Positions 24,601-32,506 of a DNA stretch of 64,000 nucleotides are shown here, in pieces. Origin of the DNA: Rhodococcus qingshengii (lineage in GTDB: Bacteria > Actinomycetota > Actinomycetes > Mycobacteriales > Mycobacteriaceae); the NCBI RefSeq assembly GCF_021025955.1, contig NZ_JAJNCL010000001.1, positions 186,001-250,000 of the forward strand, given 5' to 3'. The position numbers and the translations under genes are program-made. The notes beneath the pieces were generated by a model, which ran no database searches, was not told where the DNA came from, and saw only the letters and a list, made by a program, of their open reading frames with translations. Position 1 is the stretch's first letter, and every line of letters begins with the position of its first letter.

Positions 24601-27469
24601 GGAATTGCCCGGACTGCGTGTCTCCGGATTCGACGCGGGCGTCGACATCGCGAAGTTCGATTTGCAATTGACCGCAGCTCCACGGGAAAACGAGTCGGGG
24701 GATGCCGCGGGGATCGCGCTGTCCTGGCTCTACGCCACGGATCTGTTCGATGCCTCGACCGTGTCAGCCTTCACCGATCGGTTTGTCCGCATACTGCGCG
24801 CGATGGTCGCAGATCCCGGTTCAGCGGTCGGTGACGTCGAGGTCATGACTGTGTGTGAGCGTGCTTTGGTGCTCGAGTCGTGGAATGACACGTCTCGTCC
24901 GGTTGTGGGTGGGTTGTTGTTGGATGGTTTTGATTCGGTGGTGGGGGTTTGTTCGGGTTCGCGTGCGGTGGTGTGTGGGGATGTGGTGCTCTCGTATGGG
25001 GAGTTCGATGAGAGGGTTAATAGGTTTGCGCGTTATTTGATTGGTTTGGGTGTTGGGCCGGAGTCGTTGGTGGGGTTGGCTGTTCGGCGGTCGGTTGATT
25101 TGTTGGTTGGTTTGTATGCGATTGTGCGTGCGGGTGGGGCGTGGGTGCCGTTGGATCCTGATGCGCCGTCCTCGCGTAATGAGTATGTGTTGGATTCGGC
25201 TGATCCGGTGTGTGTGGTGTCGACGGAGCGTGATGGTTTCACGGTGTCGGGTCGTCGGGTTGTGTGTGTGGATGTTGTTGATGTGTCTGGTTTTTCGGGT
25301 GCGCGGGTTTCTGATGTGGATCGGTTGTCGCCGTTGCGGGCGTCGAATACGGCGTATGTGATTTTCACGTCGGGGTCGACGGGTCGGCCGAAGGGTGTGG
25401 CGGTTTCGCATGCGGCGATTGTGAATCAGTTGGAGTTCATGCAGGGCGAGTATCGCTTGACGTCGTCTGATGTGTATTTGCAGAAGACGGCGACGACGTT
25501 CGATGTGTCGTTGTGGGGTTTTTTCATGCCGTTGCGGGTGGGTGCGGTGTTGGTGTTGGCGTCGGTTGATGGTCATCGGGATCCGGGGTATTTGGCGTCG
25601 GTGATTGATGATCAGGGTGTGTCGGTGACGGATTTTGTTCCGACGATGTTGTCGACGTTTTCGTCGTTGGTGGATCCGGGGTTGTTGGGTTCGTTGCGTG
25701 ATGTGTTGGTTATTGGTGAGGCGTTGCCGGTGGAGGCGGTGCGTGAGTTCGGGTTGGTGTCGTCGGCGCGGTTGCATAATTTGTATGGTCCGACTGAGGC
25801 GGCGGTGTCGTTTACGTTTGCGGATGTGACGGCTGCTGGGTCGGGGTCGGTGGTCTCGATTGGTGTGCCGGAGTGGAATTGCCGGGTGTTTGTGTTGGAT
25901 TCGCGCCTTCGGCCGGTTGCGGTGGGTGTTGCGGGTGAGTTGTATTTGTCGGGTGTGCAGTTGGCTCGGGGGTATGTGGGTCGTCCGGATTTGAGTGCGG
26001 ATCGGTTTGTGGCGTCGCCGTTCGGTTCGGGTGAGCGGATGTATCGGACGGGTGACCTTGTGAGGTGGTCGTCTGCGGGGGATCTGGAGTACATCGGTCG
26101 TACTGATTTTCAGGTGAAGTTTCGTGGTCAGCGGATTGAGTTGGGGGAGATCGAGGCGGCGTTGGTGTCGCATTCGTCGGTGTTGTCGGCTGCGGTGGTG
26201 GTGCGTGGGTCGGTGATGGGTGATCAGTTGGTGGGGTATGTGGTGCCGGCTGTGGGGTCGGTTGTGGATGTGTCGGTGTTGCGGGGGTTTGTGGGGGAGC
26301 GGGTTCCGGGTTATATGGTTCCGGCTGCTGTGGTGGTGTTGGATGCGTTTCCTCTTAATTCGTCGGGGAAGTTGGATCGGGCGTTGTTGCCGGAGCCGGT
26401 GTTCGAGGCTCGGGTGTTTCGGGCTCCGGTGTCGTCGGTGGAGTTGGTGGTGGCGTCGGCGTTTGTGGGTGTGTTGGGTGTTGATCGGGTGGGGTTGGAT
26501 GATGATTTCTTCGAGTTGGGTGGTAACTCCCTCATCGCGATGAGATTGACCGCCAACTTGAGCAGCGCACTCGATTTGGATGTTCCGGTGCGCATGCTGT
26601 TCGGTGCATCGACGCCCGAATTACTCGCTGCCAGGATCGAAAAGGCTAGGGAATCAGGTTCGGCGACACCGGACGATCATGCGATCGGCGTACTCTTCCC
26701 GGTTCGCATCGAAGGACAGCGGCCACCGCTCTTCTATATCCATGCAATGAGTGGTCTGGCGTGGAAGGCCTCGGGCTTCGCTCCGTACCTAGAGGCCGAT
26801 ACACCGATCTACGGCCTGCAAACTCCCGTAATGACAGAGGCGTGGGCATTACCGACCTCGGTAGACGAGCTAGCGCACCGCTACGTGCGTGAGATGATCG
26901 ATGTGAATCCGACTGGACCGTTTAACATAATCGGCCACTCAGTTGGAGGGTTCATCGGCCACGCATGTGCAGTTCTTCTACGCGAGCAAGGTTTCGAGGT
27001 CTCTCTGTTCATGGTCGATCCTCGTCATCCGAGGGAGGTCGACGATGACGTAGCTCTGGAGAACACCCGTGACATGGCAGCTAGTTGGGGAGTGGAACTC
27101 GGCGAAGGCGTCGACGTCAATTCTCTTGATCGCAGCCAGATCATCGCCATCGGTAAAACGCTGGACTCGGTGTCGTTCATGACTGAGGCACAGATTGGCG
27201 CGCTTTACGACTTCGCTTCGGCGAGTGGTGAATTGATCTCTGGGTATGAGCCGCGCAAATATGATGGCGACGTGGTGATGTTCCGGGCAGCTGCGGGCAT
27301 GGACATGGACTTCACAGTGACAGACGAATGGAGGTCGGTGATCGGTGGACAGATCACCGACATCGATATCGAAAGCAATCACACGTCGATGATGCATCCG
27401 GACAAGCTCGAGTTGATCGGGCCGATCGTCGCCGAGTACCTACGTACGCAGGAGAAGCGCTCGTCATGA
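21611..27469 (+). CDS. terminal nonribosomal peptide synthetase: A-PCP-C-A-PCP-thioesterase
   Basis: A 1952-residue protein from ATG 21611 (AGGTGG 7 nt upstream); an in-frame TTG at 21554 is a weaker choice. It opens with a basic tail (RRKTSRAGRNERPARTRRAR) and then a complete A domain ([10 protein letters not shown] 22166-22195; code DALFVGAVAK, a hydrophobic or aromatic pocket, unassigned). Next come PCP1 (Ser 23351-23353), C (HHISADG 23903-23923), A2 inside the duplicated cassette ([10 protein letters not shown] 25367-25396; code DVWDLILVSK), PCP2 (Ser 26528-26530) and a type I thioesterase from about 26690 with GHSVGG (26933-26950, nucleophile Ser 26939-26941) and a late His in SNHTS. The thioesterase marks this as the end of the line, releasing the peptide by hydrolysis or cyclisation. 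It overlaps the next gene by ATGA. Confidence 0.95.
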   Translation: MSTDDTTRRKTSRAGRNERPARTRRARVPLLPQLLAAAVDVNPAAPAITFGGQTLTYAEVDALSSRLARLLISRGIGPEDRVAVSIPRSVESVCAVWAVAKTGAAFVPVDPSYPADRVEHMITDSAASIGLTTAAYAIDRPRSVHWLEVDGAVLTAELAGISPDPVSYTERVRTLRVDHPAYVIYTSGSTGRPKGVVVTHAGLADLCAEQVERYALTSTSRTLHFASPSFDASVLELLLAVGAGSTMVIARPDMFGGDELAELLVSEKITHAFVTPAALGSISLDGAHQFDNLAVVVVGGEACSPALLSTWAPGRRFFNAYGPTEATVASNIAELTVDRPVTIGGPVRGVGVFVLDSRLQPVATGTAGELYLSGTHLARGYNGLSATTAASFVANPFGGAGERLYRTGDTVRWIRTGGDGGATDQTGGERDLEYLGRGDSQVKIRGFRIELGEIDAVLAAQPGVDFVATVAITGSSGDAALVSYVMANADVDLDPESLTASARAVLPRHMVPASIMVIDRIPLTPVGKLDTDSLPEPIFISRTYREPSTPAQVLVAAAFAELLGVERVGAEDDFFELGGNSLVAARLAGRLGAAFGTRIQVKTLFEVSTVETLAARIEAEAEGSVRVQLAPVIRPEHVPLSLAQQRMWFLSQFDSESAVNNIPIVLRLSGELDTNALASAVGDVLARHEVLRTVYPGIDGVGYQQILPESTADIDLDPVPLADSALLGELLTLVTAGFDVSSAVPLRVKLFQTDPSEYVLAMVVHHISADGVSVAPLVRDVAFAYLARVDGRSPEWTPLPVQYADFAMWQREVLGVDSDPTSLMSEQLAYWKTTLRDLPEKIELPADRPRPPILSTRGGVHRSDVDAELHSALEQLALDHNVSLFMVVHAGLAVLLARLSGSGDVAIGSPISGRGEPELDDLIGMFVNTLVLRTPVNPGASFSDLFDRVRDIDLGAFANADVPFERLVEVLDPARSQAHHPLFQVALFFQNMADDALELPGLRVSGFDAGVDIAKFDLQLTAAPRENESGDAAGIALSWLYATDLFDASTVSAFTDRFVRILRAMVADPGSAVGDVEVMTVCERALVLESWNDTSRPVVGGLLLDGFDSVVGVCSGSRAVVCGDVVLSYGEFDERVNRFARYLIGLGVGPESLVGLAVRRSVDLLVGLYAIVRAGGAWVPLDPDAPSSRNEYVLDSADPVCVVSTERDGFTVSGRRVVCVDVVDVSGFSGARVSDVDRLSPLRASNTAYVIFTSGSTGRPKGVAVSHAAIVNQLEFMQGEYRLTSSDVYLQKTATTFDVSLWGFFMPLRVGAVLVLASVDGHRDPGYLASVIDDQGVSVTDFVPTMLSTFSSLVDPGLLGSLRDVLVIGEALPVEAVREFGLVSSARLHNLYGPTEAAVSFTFADVTAAGSGSVVSIGVPEWNCRVFVLDSRLRPVAVGVAGELYLSGVQLARGYVGRPDLSADRFVASPFGSGERMYRTGDLVRWSSAGDLEYIGRTDFQVKFRGQRIELGEIEAALVSHSSVLSAAVVVRGSVMGDQLVGYVVPAVGSVVDVSVLRGFVGERVPGYMVPAAVVVLDAFPLNSSGKLDRALLPEPVFEARVFRAPVSSVELVVASAFVGVLGVDRVGLDDDFFELGGNSLIAMRLTANLSSALDLDVPVRMLFGASTPELLAARIEKARESGSATPDDHAIGVLFPVRIEGQRPPLFYIHAMSGLAWKASGFAPYLEADTPIYGLQTPVMTEAWALPTSVDELAHRYVREMIDVNPTGPFNIIGHSVGGFIGHACAVLLREQGFEVSLFMVDPRHPREVDDDVALENTRDMAASWGVELGEGVDVNSLDRSQIIAIGKTLDSVSFMTEAQIGALYDFASASGELISGYEPRKYDGDVVMFRAAAGMDMDFTVTDEWRSVIGGQITDIDIESNHTSMMHPDKLELIGPIVAEYLRTQEKRSS
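24822..26540 (+). repeat. A-PCP cassette, copy 2 of a 1719-bp direct repeat
   Basis: Apparently identical to 788-2506 and in the same codon phase relative to its host gene. Immediately left, the C-domain sequence differs from copy 1 up to the shared CAGCGGTCGG; immediately right, the PCP continues as AMRLTANL here but ATRVVMRI in copy 1. The sharp edges and the GT-rich codon use, unlike both hosts, point to recent copying or gene conversion of an A-PCP unit. Confidence 0.95.
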
Positions 27470-28104
27470 CTGATGAAACCGTCGCTCGGTCGGCCGAATG
27501 CCGCACTGTCGTGCATTTTGTACGTCACGGAGAGGTGTTCAATCCGTCGAATGTAATTTACGGCCGGCTACCCGGATACTCGCTTTCCGAATTGGGCAAT
27601 CGCCAGGCGAAGGCAGTCGCCGAGATTCTCGGTGATCGTCCAATCTCTTCGATCTTCTCCAGCCCGCTCGAACGCGCGATTGAAACTGCCACTCCGCTGG
27701 CCGATTTGTTGAATCTACCCATCGAGAAGAACGAAGATCTTGTGGAGTGGGAGGGAAGGTTCGACGGGATCGCAGCGGGAGACCCGAGACTGAAGCCGTC
27801 GGTCGGGTTGCTGCTCAAAACGTGGAATCCAGTGACGCCTTCGTGGGGGGAGAGCTACAAATCGATGGTCAGACGTATGTCTGCTGCCCTGGATTCGGCT
27901 CGGCGTCGGAGCGCGGGCAAGGAGGGCGTGTGCTTCAGTCACGAGCTGCCCATCTGTACCTTGCGGCGTTCGTTGAGGAGCGAATCATTGTGGCGTCGAC
28001 AGCATGAACGCGATGTGGCTCACACATCGATCACTTCAGTCACTTTTTCTGGCGAAGCCCTCGTTGATGTCAGCTATTCCGCAAGCCATGTACCTACGGA
28101 CTGA
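27466..28104 (+). CDS. histidine phosphatase superfamily (phosphoglycerate-mutase-like) protein
   Basis: 212 residues. It begins at ATG 27466, overlapping the NRPS stop in ATGA, so translation is probably coupled. The phosphohistidine motif RHGE is at residues 20-23, the second Arg is in SSPLERA (R70), an acidic pair is in VEWEG (E94/E96) and the second catalytic His is in FSHELP (H159). The family removes or moves phosphate on small molecules. The coupling suggests a part in making or maturing the peptide, but the substrate cannot be told from sequence. Confidence 0.85.
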   Translation: MTDETVARSAECRTVVHFVRHGEVFNPSNVIYGRLPGYSLSELGNRQAKAVAEILGDRPISSIFSSPLERAIETATPLADLLNLPIEKNEDLVEWEGRFDGIAAGDPRLKPSVGLLLKTWNPVTPSWGESYKSMVRRMSAALDSARRRSAGKEGVCFSHELPICTLRRSLRSESLWRRQHERDVAHTSITSVTFSGEALVDVSYSASHVPTD

Positions 28105-28116
28105 GGTATAGAGGAA

Positions 28117-28162
28117 AGCCAGCCTGTTCTTCTCGCATTTGATCGAGAAGAACAGGCTGGCT
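28117..28162. terminator. 19-bp perfect hairpin between convergent genes
   Basis: Arms 28117-28135 and 28144-28162 are perfectly complementary, with an 8-nt loop. It sits 12 nt after the phosphatase stop and 25 nt beyond the end of the opposing mycolyltransferase gene, so it probably ends transcription from both sides. There is no long T run, as is common in high-GC actinobacteria. Confidence 0.8.
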
Positions 28163-28187
28163 GGTTGAGAATGTTCCTGCGGTTGTC

Positions 28188-29237
28188 TCAGATTCCGAGC
28201 GAACCGGCGATGAACGGCCATGATTTGTGTAGCTGATCCTGCCAGTAGCCCCACGAGTGGGTCCCGACCGGCTGGAAGTCGACAACGGCTGGAATATTCA
28301 ATTCATACAGGCGCTTGGCCATGTTCGAAGTGCAAAGGTTGGTCGCTGCTTCGATCGGGCCGCCGATGATGATCTGGTTCTCCGTATATGCGCGACCATC
28401 ACTCAGACGTGGGTTGAGGAATGTGTCGTTCGGAATTCCAGGAAGCCCGTTTCCGGTGCTCATGTAGATGGGCGTCCCACGCAGCTTCTCGGCGTTGACG
28501 AGCGGATCGTGTTCGACCCATCCCGGTCCGTCCAATGGTCCCCACATATTCGTGATGTCGTCGACGCCGCCGATCCATTCCGTGGTCGTCCGGACGAATG
28601 CTTGTCCGAGGGGATCGCTGGTCTGTGCGCAGCCACTGTAAGCGGCAACAGAACTGTAGAAACCGGGGTACTCGATCGCCAAGTTCAGTACCGACGTACC
28701 GGACATCGAGATGGCAGAGATGGCTTGCTTACCGTTGCTACCCAGCTCTTCGTTCAACAACGGAGGCAATTCTTTGCCCAGGAAGGTCGACCATTTGTTG
28801 CGTCCGGCCTTGGGGTCGTCCTTCTCCCAGTCGGTGTAGTAGGAGAGACGCCCACCGACAGGCGTGGCGACGTTCACGTTCTTGTCAGCGAAAAAATCGA
28901 CTACATCAGTTTGTAGTTCCCATGTCGCGGCATCTTCTCCGCCGCCGGCACCGTTCAGCAGATAGACGATCGGGCGAGGTTCGGAGTTGTCGGCCGGGGT
29001 GATCACCTGTATCGGAACATCCTTGTCCATCGACGCCGCATAGACGTTGACGACGAGCTGACGGTCATTGACCTTCTCGACGGATTTGATGTAAGAGCCC
29101 GTCGACGTTGTTTCGGACGAGTCGCCACCGACGCGCGCGGGGGTGGCCTGCGCGAGACCGGCTGTGAGCAGTGAGCTGGCAACGGCCAATGCACCGATCT
29201 GCACGGTGCGTCGCCAGGTCGTAGAATTTCGCGTCAA
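28188..29237 (-). CDS. secreted Ag85-type mycolyltransferase/esterase
   Basis: 349 residues from a TTG start at 29237. The N-terminus is a signal peptide (WRR, a hydrophobic core to residue 28, likely cut after AQA at 31). The alpha/beta-hydrolase fold of the antigen 85 family is recognisable: nucleophile Ser177 in AISMSG (Ala where Ag85 usually has Gly), probable acid Glu296, and the family signature GTHSWGYW with His327. Ag85 enzymes move mycolic acids onto trehalose or arabinogalactan in the cell envelope. It is the only gene on its side of the AT-rich 29238-29376 spacer, so it probably has its own promoter. A role in handling the adjacent pathway's product is possible but unsupported. Confidence 0.85.
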   Translation of the reverse strand: MTRNSTTWRRTVQIGALAVASSLLTAGLAQATPARVGGDSSETTSTGSYIKSVEKVNDRQLVVNVYAASMDKDVPIQVITPADNSEPRPIVYLLNGAGGGEDAATWELQTDVVDFFADKNVNVATPVGGRLSYYTDWEKDDPKAGRNKWSTFLGKELPPLLNEELGSNGKQAISAISMSGTSVLNLAIEYPGFYSSVAAYSGCAQTSDPLGQAFVRTTTEWIGGVDDITNMWGPLDGPGWVEHDPLVNAEKLRGTPIYMSTGNGLPGIPNDTFLNPRLSDGRAYTENQIIIGGPIEAATNLCTSNMAKRLYELNIPAVVDFQPVGTHSWGYWQDQLHKSWPFIAGSLGI

Positions 29238-29376
29238 GACCTCATACCTTTCGGTTGATTCATTGTCGATTGCGACCTTGTCGCATTCAGAGAATTAGGT
29301 CGATTATTTTTTGTGGTCCGCTACCGGATTCAGATTTTCAAATTCTGTGGAAGGGCACACTCGCTGGTTGTGTCTG
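29238..29376 (-). promoter_or_regulatory. AT-rich upstream region of the mycolyltransferase gene
   Basis: 139 bp between the permease stop and the mycolyltransferase start. It contains the most AT-rich run nearby (about 29290-29320) and, on the minus strand, GAAAGG about 9 nt before the TTG start. It probably carries the gene's promoter; no confident -35/-10 pair could be picked. Confidence 0.4.
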
Positions 29377-30231
29377 TCATGAAGTCTCCGCTGCGCGGCG
29401 GTAACCCCGAATCGCAGGATACAGAAATACAGCGATCATTCCCGCTGACCAGGCAAGCATTTTCAGAACCGGTACCAGAACCGGCCCTCCGAGCGAAAGT
29501 CCGCGCATAGCGTCGACTGCGACGGACATCGGTTGTGCGGCAATTACGGGTTGAAGCCAGACCGGATATGCCATTGTCGGGACAAAACCACTGTTGAAGA
29601 ACATCAACAAGGTGCACCCAATGGAAACCAATTCGACGAGGGGGACATTTTCCGACATGGTGGCGAGAGCCGTGACCATTACCGCGAACCCAATGCCGAA
29701 TGCGATGGGTAGAAGTATCATTGCCACTGCCGCAAGCGGGCCCTGAGTGAACCTGAAGCCGACGGCATAACCAACACCGATGATGACGATTGTTGTCAGT
29801 AGAACTCGAACGGCTTCAGCGATCATCCGGCCCACCAGGCCCGATGCTCGATGTGCGGGTAGCGTCCAGAAACGACCGAGCAGACCGCTCTTCCGCTCGC
29901 CCCGCAAGCCAACTGCGCTGGCGATCGAACCGAACATCGCTCCCACGAGAATGATGAGCGGGACCGTCCCATAGATACTCGGCTGCCCGGTGGCAGCGGT
30001 GATCGAATTTCCCAGAACAACGCGAAACATGATCAAGGTCAACGCGGGATAAACGAGCGCCTGAACAGTCGTTGAAGGATCGCGCGCCCAGTTGATCAGA
30101 AGCCGCTTCGCCTGAATAAGGCTGTGGGTCCAGAGCGCGCTGGCCGAGTTCTCGGGTAGTGCCGCGTTGGGAAGAGGGAACGCGAGCGCCCTCCCACTGC
30201 GTATCTCCTCACGCTTCTCGAGAGAACTCAT
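29377..30231 (-). CDS. ABC-2 type permease (DrrB/DrrC-like)
   Basis: 284 residues from the ATG at 30231, which shares one base with the TGA of the upstream permease (TGATG); the longer upstream frame is just run-through. About six membrane segments are visible, starting around TTVQALVYPALTLIMF, with the ABC-2 pattern of a long first loop and an Arg-rich end (GYRRAAETS). It is likely half of the membrane channel driven by the ATPase at 31091-32071. DrrABC-type pumps export lipids or natural products. Confidence 0.85.
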   Translation of the reverse strand: MSSLEKREEIRSGRALAFPLPNAALPENSASALWTHSLIQAKRLLINWARDPSTTVQALVYPALTLIMFRVVLGNSITAATGQPSIYGTVPLIILVGAMFGSIASAVGLRGERKSGLLGRFWTLPAHRASGLVGRMIAEAVRVLLTTIVIIGVGYAVGFRFTQGPLAAVAMILLPIAFGIGFAVMVTALATMSENVPLVELVSIGCTLLMFFNSGFVPTMAYPVWLQPVIAAQPMSVAVDAMRGLSLGGPVLVPVLKMLAWSAGMIAVFLYPAIRGYRRAAETS

Positions 30232-31094
30232 CACGCTCGCCTCGTACTTGCCCAGTATGCGAGTGGCCCGCATACCGCTATCAAACCGATCGACCAAGCC
30301 GCAACTGGCACCAACGTATTCGGCGTGAGGGTGCCGGCAGCCAGGTCTCGCATGGCGTAGGAGAACTGAGATACGGGCTGATTGCGTACGAACGGCCGGA
30401 TCCATTCCGGGAATCCGCTCTCCGGAACGAATCCACACGAGAGCATTCCGAGGATCAATTGGGGAAGTGTCAATGCCTGACTGGTTGCTTGCGGGCTCTT
30501 CGACAGCGAGCCGATTGCATCACCACCGAGCGACAAACACGTACTGAAAGTCAACGCGATCACGCAGAAGAGCACAGCCTGTGACAGACCACCGACGAAG
30601 CGAAATCCGATCGCGTATCCGTAGATCACAGCTGCTGTCAGTGAGACGACGGACCGGAGGAATCCACTACTCATCCGCGAAAACAGTGGAACCGGGCCGA
30701 AGACCGGCATGGTTTGCATCCGACTGCTGAAGCCAGTGATGCGTTCGGTCGCCGACATCTGCGCCGCTGAGATCGAAGTGAAGGCCATCGCCTGCAAGAC
30801 GATGATCGGCATCAAGAACTGTGCGTAATTGATTCCCTGCAGCTGCATTACGAACCTGAGGGGCAGGTAAAAGCCGACCGTGAAGATCAATGGCGCGACG
30901 ATTGCCACGAGCAATTCGTGCCGGCGAATCATTGCGCGAACGGTACGGCCGGTGAGGGTCCACCACTGTGTGACCGCGGACGGCTGCGGACGACGATGGC
31001 GTCCGATGCGAGCTGCATTTGGCACCGTGATGGACCGTTGACCTACCTGTTTCAAGGCAAGATCTTGAGTTGCGTACTTCGTCGTCGTGGTCAC
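30231..31094 (-). CDS. ABC-2 type permease (DrrB/DrrC-like)
   Basis: 287 residues from a GTG at 31094 that overlaps the ATPase stop (GTGA). A 45-residue cytoplasmic head precedes about six membrane spans (LLVAIVAPLIFTVGFYL, FLMPIIVLQAMAF and others). It differs from its partner at 29377-30231 yet has the same topology and the repeated feature of a 'GFVP...P.W..P...QP.S' loop before the last spans, so the two probably form a heterodimer. Confidence 0.85.
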   Translation of the reverse strand: MTTTTKYATQDLALKQVGQRSITVPNAARIGRHRRPQPSAVTQWWTLTGRTVRAMIRRHELLVAIVAPLIFTVGFYLPLRFVMQLQGINYAQFLMPIIVLQAMAFTSISAAQMSATERITGFSSRMQTMPVFGPVPLFSRMSSGFLRSVVSLTAAVIYGYAIGFRFVGGLSQAVLFCVIALTFSTCLSLGGDAIGSLSKSPQATSQALTLPQLILGMLSCGFVPESGFPEWIRPFVRNQPVSQFSYAMRDLAAGTLTPNTLVPVAAWSIGLIAVCGPLAYWASTRRA

Positions 31095-32071
31095 GTCGCA
31101 TCGCTTGTTTCGCTCGGACGCGACTGCCCCGTCAACGAAAGAAACACGTCGTCAAGTGAAGGCCTGCGCAGGGCGATGTCCGCGAGTGGTATCCGTGCGT
31201 GATCGAGACGCCGCAGGGCTTCTGCAAGGGTCGCAGAACCACGGGGTGCGGGAATTGCAATTCGGCCGTTCTCCACTGCGAGATCGAAGCGGAAGTCCGG
31301 TGGAACCAAATTACCCAGCGCGTTGGCTGCTGGCCCTAGCAAGCTTGCCTCGGCGGGAACGATTTCGCAGAAGCTCGCGCCGGTTCGTGCCTTCAATTCG
31401 TTGGCCGTCCCTTCCGCGACGACAGATCCTTTGTCGATGACAATGATGTTGTCGCTGAGGAGGTCAGCTTCCTCGAGGTACTGAGTGGTCAGCAGAACCG
31501 TGATGCCTTGTTCCTTCAAAGTCTGCACGAGGTTCCACACGCTCTGGCGACTGCGAGGGTCCAGTCCAGTCGTCGGCTCGTCGAGAAATACGACTTCTGG
31601 TCTCACCACTAATCCGCACGCAATGTCGATGCGTCGTCGCATGCCGCCGGAGTAGCCCGCAACGGCTCGCCTCCCAGCTTCCACGAGATCGAATTCTTCG
31701 AGAAGATCCACGGCTCGTTGCCTGGCGGATGCACGATCGAGGCCCATCAGGCGAGCGAACAGTTCGATGTTCTCGCGTCCGGTGAGTGCGTCGTCGAGTG
31801 CGGCGAATTGGCCAGTCATCATGATCGAACGACGAACGTCGGCTGGGTTTCGAGCGACGTCGTATCCGGCAACCATTGCGACGCCGCGGTCAGGCCGAAT
31901 CAACGTGGAAAGAACCTTAACGGTGGTGGTCTTACCTGCGCCGTTGGGTCCAAGGATGCCGAGCACTGTGCCCTTGGGAGCTTGGAAGTTGATGCCACGC
32001 AATGCGTGCACATCCTTGAAGGACTTGTGAACGTCCTCCACGACTACCGCCGCGTCCGTCGATAAGGGCAT
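31091..32071 (-). CDS. DrrA-family ABC transporter ATPase
   Basis: 326 residues from ATG 32071, with GGAGAA just upstream. Walker A GPNGAGKT (41-48), signature YSGGM (140-144), Walker B VVFLDEP (160-166), and Gln197 in TTQYLEEAD where most ABC ATPases have the H-loop His; the Gln form is typical of the DrrA branch. The C-terminal third is the DrrA-type extension ending in DDVFLSLTG. First gene of a three-gene coupled operon with two permeases. Given its place between an NRPS line and a precursor operon, it is the best candidate exporter or self-resistance pump. Confidence 0.9.
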   Translation of the reverse strand: MPLSTDAAVVVEDVHKSFKDVHALRGINFQAPKGTVLGILGPNGAGKTTTVKVLSTLIRPDRGVAMVAGYDVARNPADVRRSIMMTGQFAALDDALTGRENIELFARLMGLDRASARQRAVDLLEEFDLVEAGRRAVAGYSGGMRRRIDIACGLVVRPEVVFLDEPTTGLDPRSRQSVWNLVQTLKEQGITVLLTTQYLEEADLLSDNIIVIDKGSVVAEGTANELKARTGASFCEIVPAEASLLGPAANALGNLVPPDFRFDLAVENGRIAIPAPRGSATLAEALRRLDHARIPLADIALRRPSLDDVFLSLTGQSRPSETSDAT

Positions 32072-32506
32072 CAATTCTCCGCTGTCTGCATGGATGTTCG
32101 GGCCGAGCTGTGCTTGGACAGGGCTTCTCGGCCGTGTCCTTTCTCGAGCAAGTCGTAGCCCGAGCCGGAGTGACTGGTAAGGGCCCCAGTGGTTGCGGGA
32201 ACCTTGTACGTCTATCTCCGGATGCACAGTGGATGTTACCGGAGGGACAACCTCGGTCCGGCCTTCGCGCGGTGGGGATAGATGCAAATGTGCAGCTTGG
32301 CGAGAAGCCGAGGTCAGGCCGACCGACTGGGCTGTGCGATATCGCACAGTGCCCGGTACTGGGCCTAACTTCGGGTCACCGACAGCCGTGAACCGTCATT
32401 CGCGCGTGCTGAATGCTCGTCGAAAACTACGAGTTCGTACTCGATCGACGGGCACCCCTGACTCGATCATCGAGTCGACTCACTCTGGCGATGTAACCTA
32501 CTGCTC
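32072..32506. promoter_or_regulatory. divergent regulatory region between the exporter operon and glycosyltransferase
   Basis: 435 bp without a gene. The ATPase frame stays open on the minus strand to 32347, but that part has no ABC-domain content and the good ribosome site is at the ATG 32071. It should hold promoters in both directions; on the right, TAACCT at 32494-32499 is a possible -10 box 7 nt before the glycosyltransferase ATG. Confidence 0.5.
32494..32499 (+). promoter_or_regulatory. candidate -10 box for a leaderless glycosyltransferase mRNA
   Basis: TAACCT ends 7 nt before ATG 32507 and there is no Shine-Dalgarno sequence, which is the pattern of leaderless transcripts common in actinobacteria. 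The matching -35 is poor, so this is tentative. Confidence 0.3.

Noticed and set aside
27328-27465. N-terminal extension of the histidine phosphatase into the thioesterase gene
   Set aside because: The conserved protein begins just before RHGE and the ATGA overlap at 27466 gives a natural start.
32072-32347. N-terminal extension of the DrrA-type ATPase
   Set aside because: The extra residues have no ABC-domain content; ATG 32071 has GGAGAA and gives the usual length.
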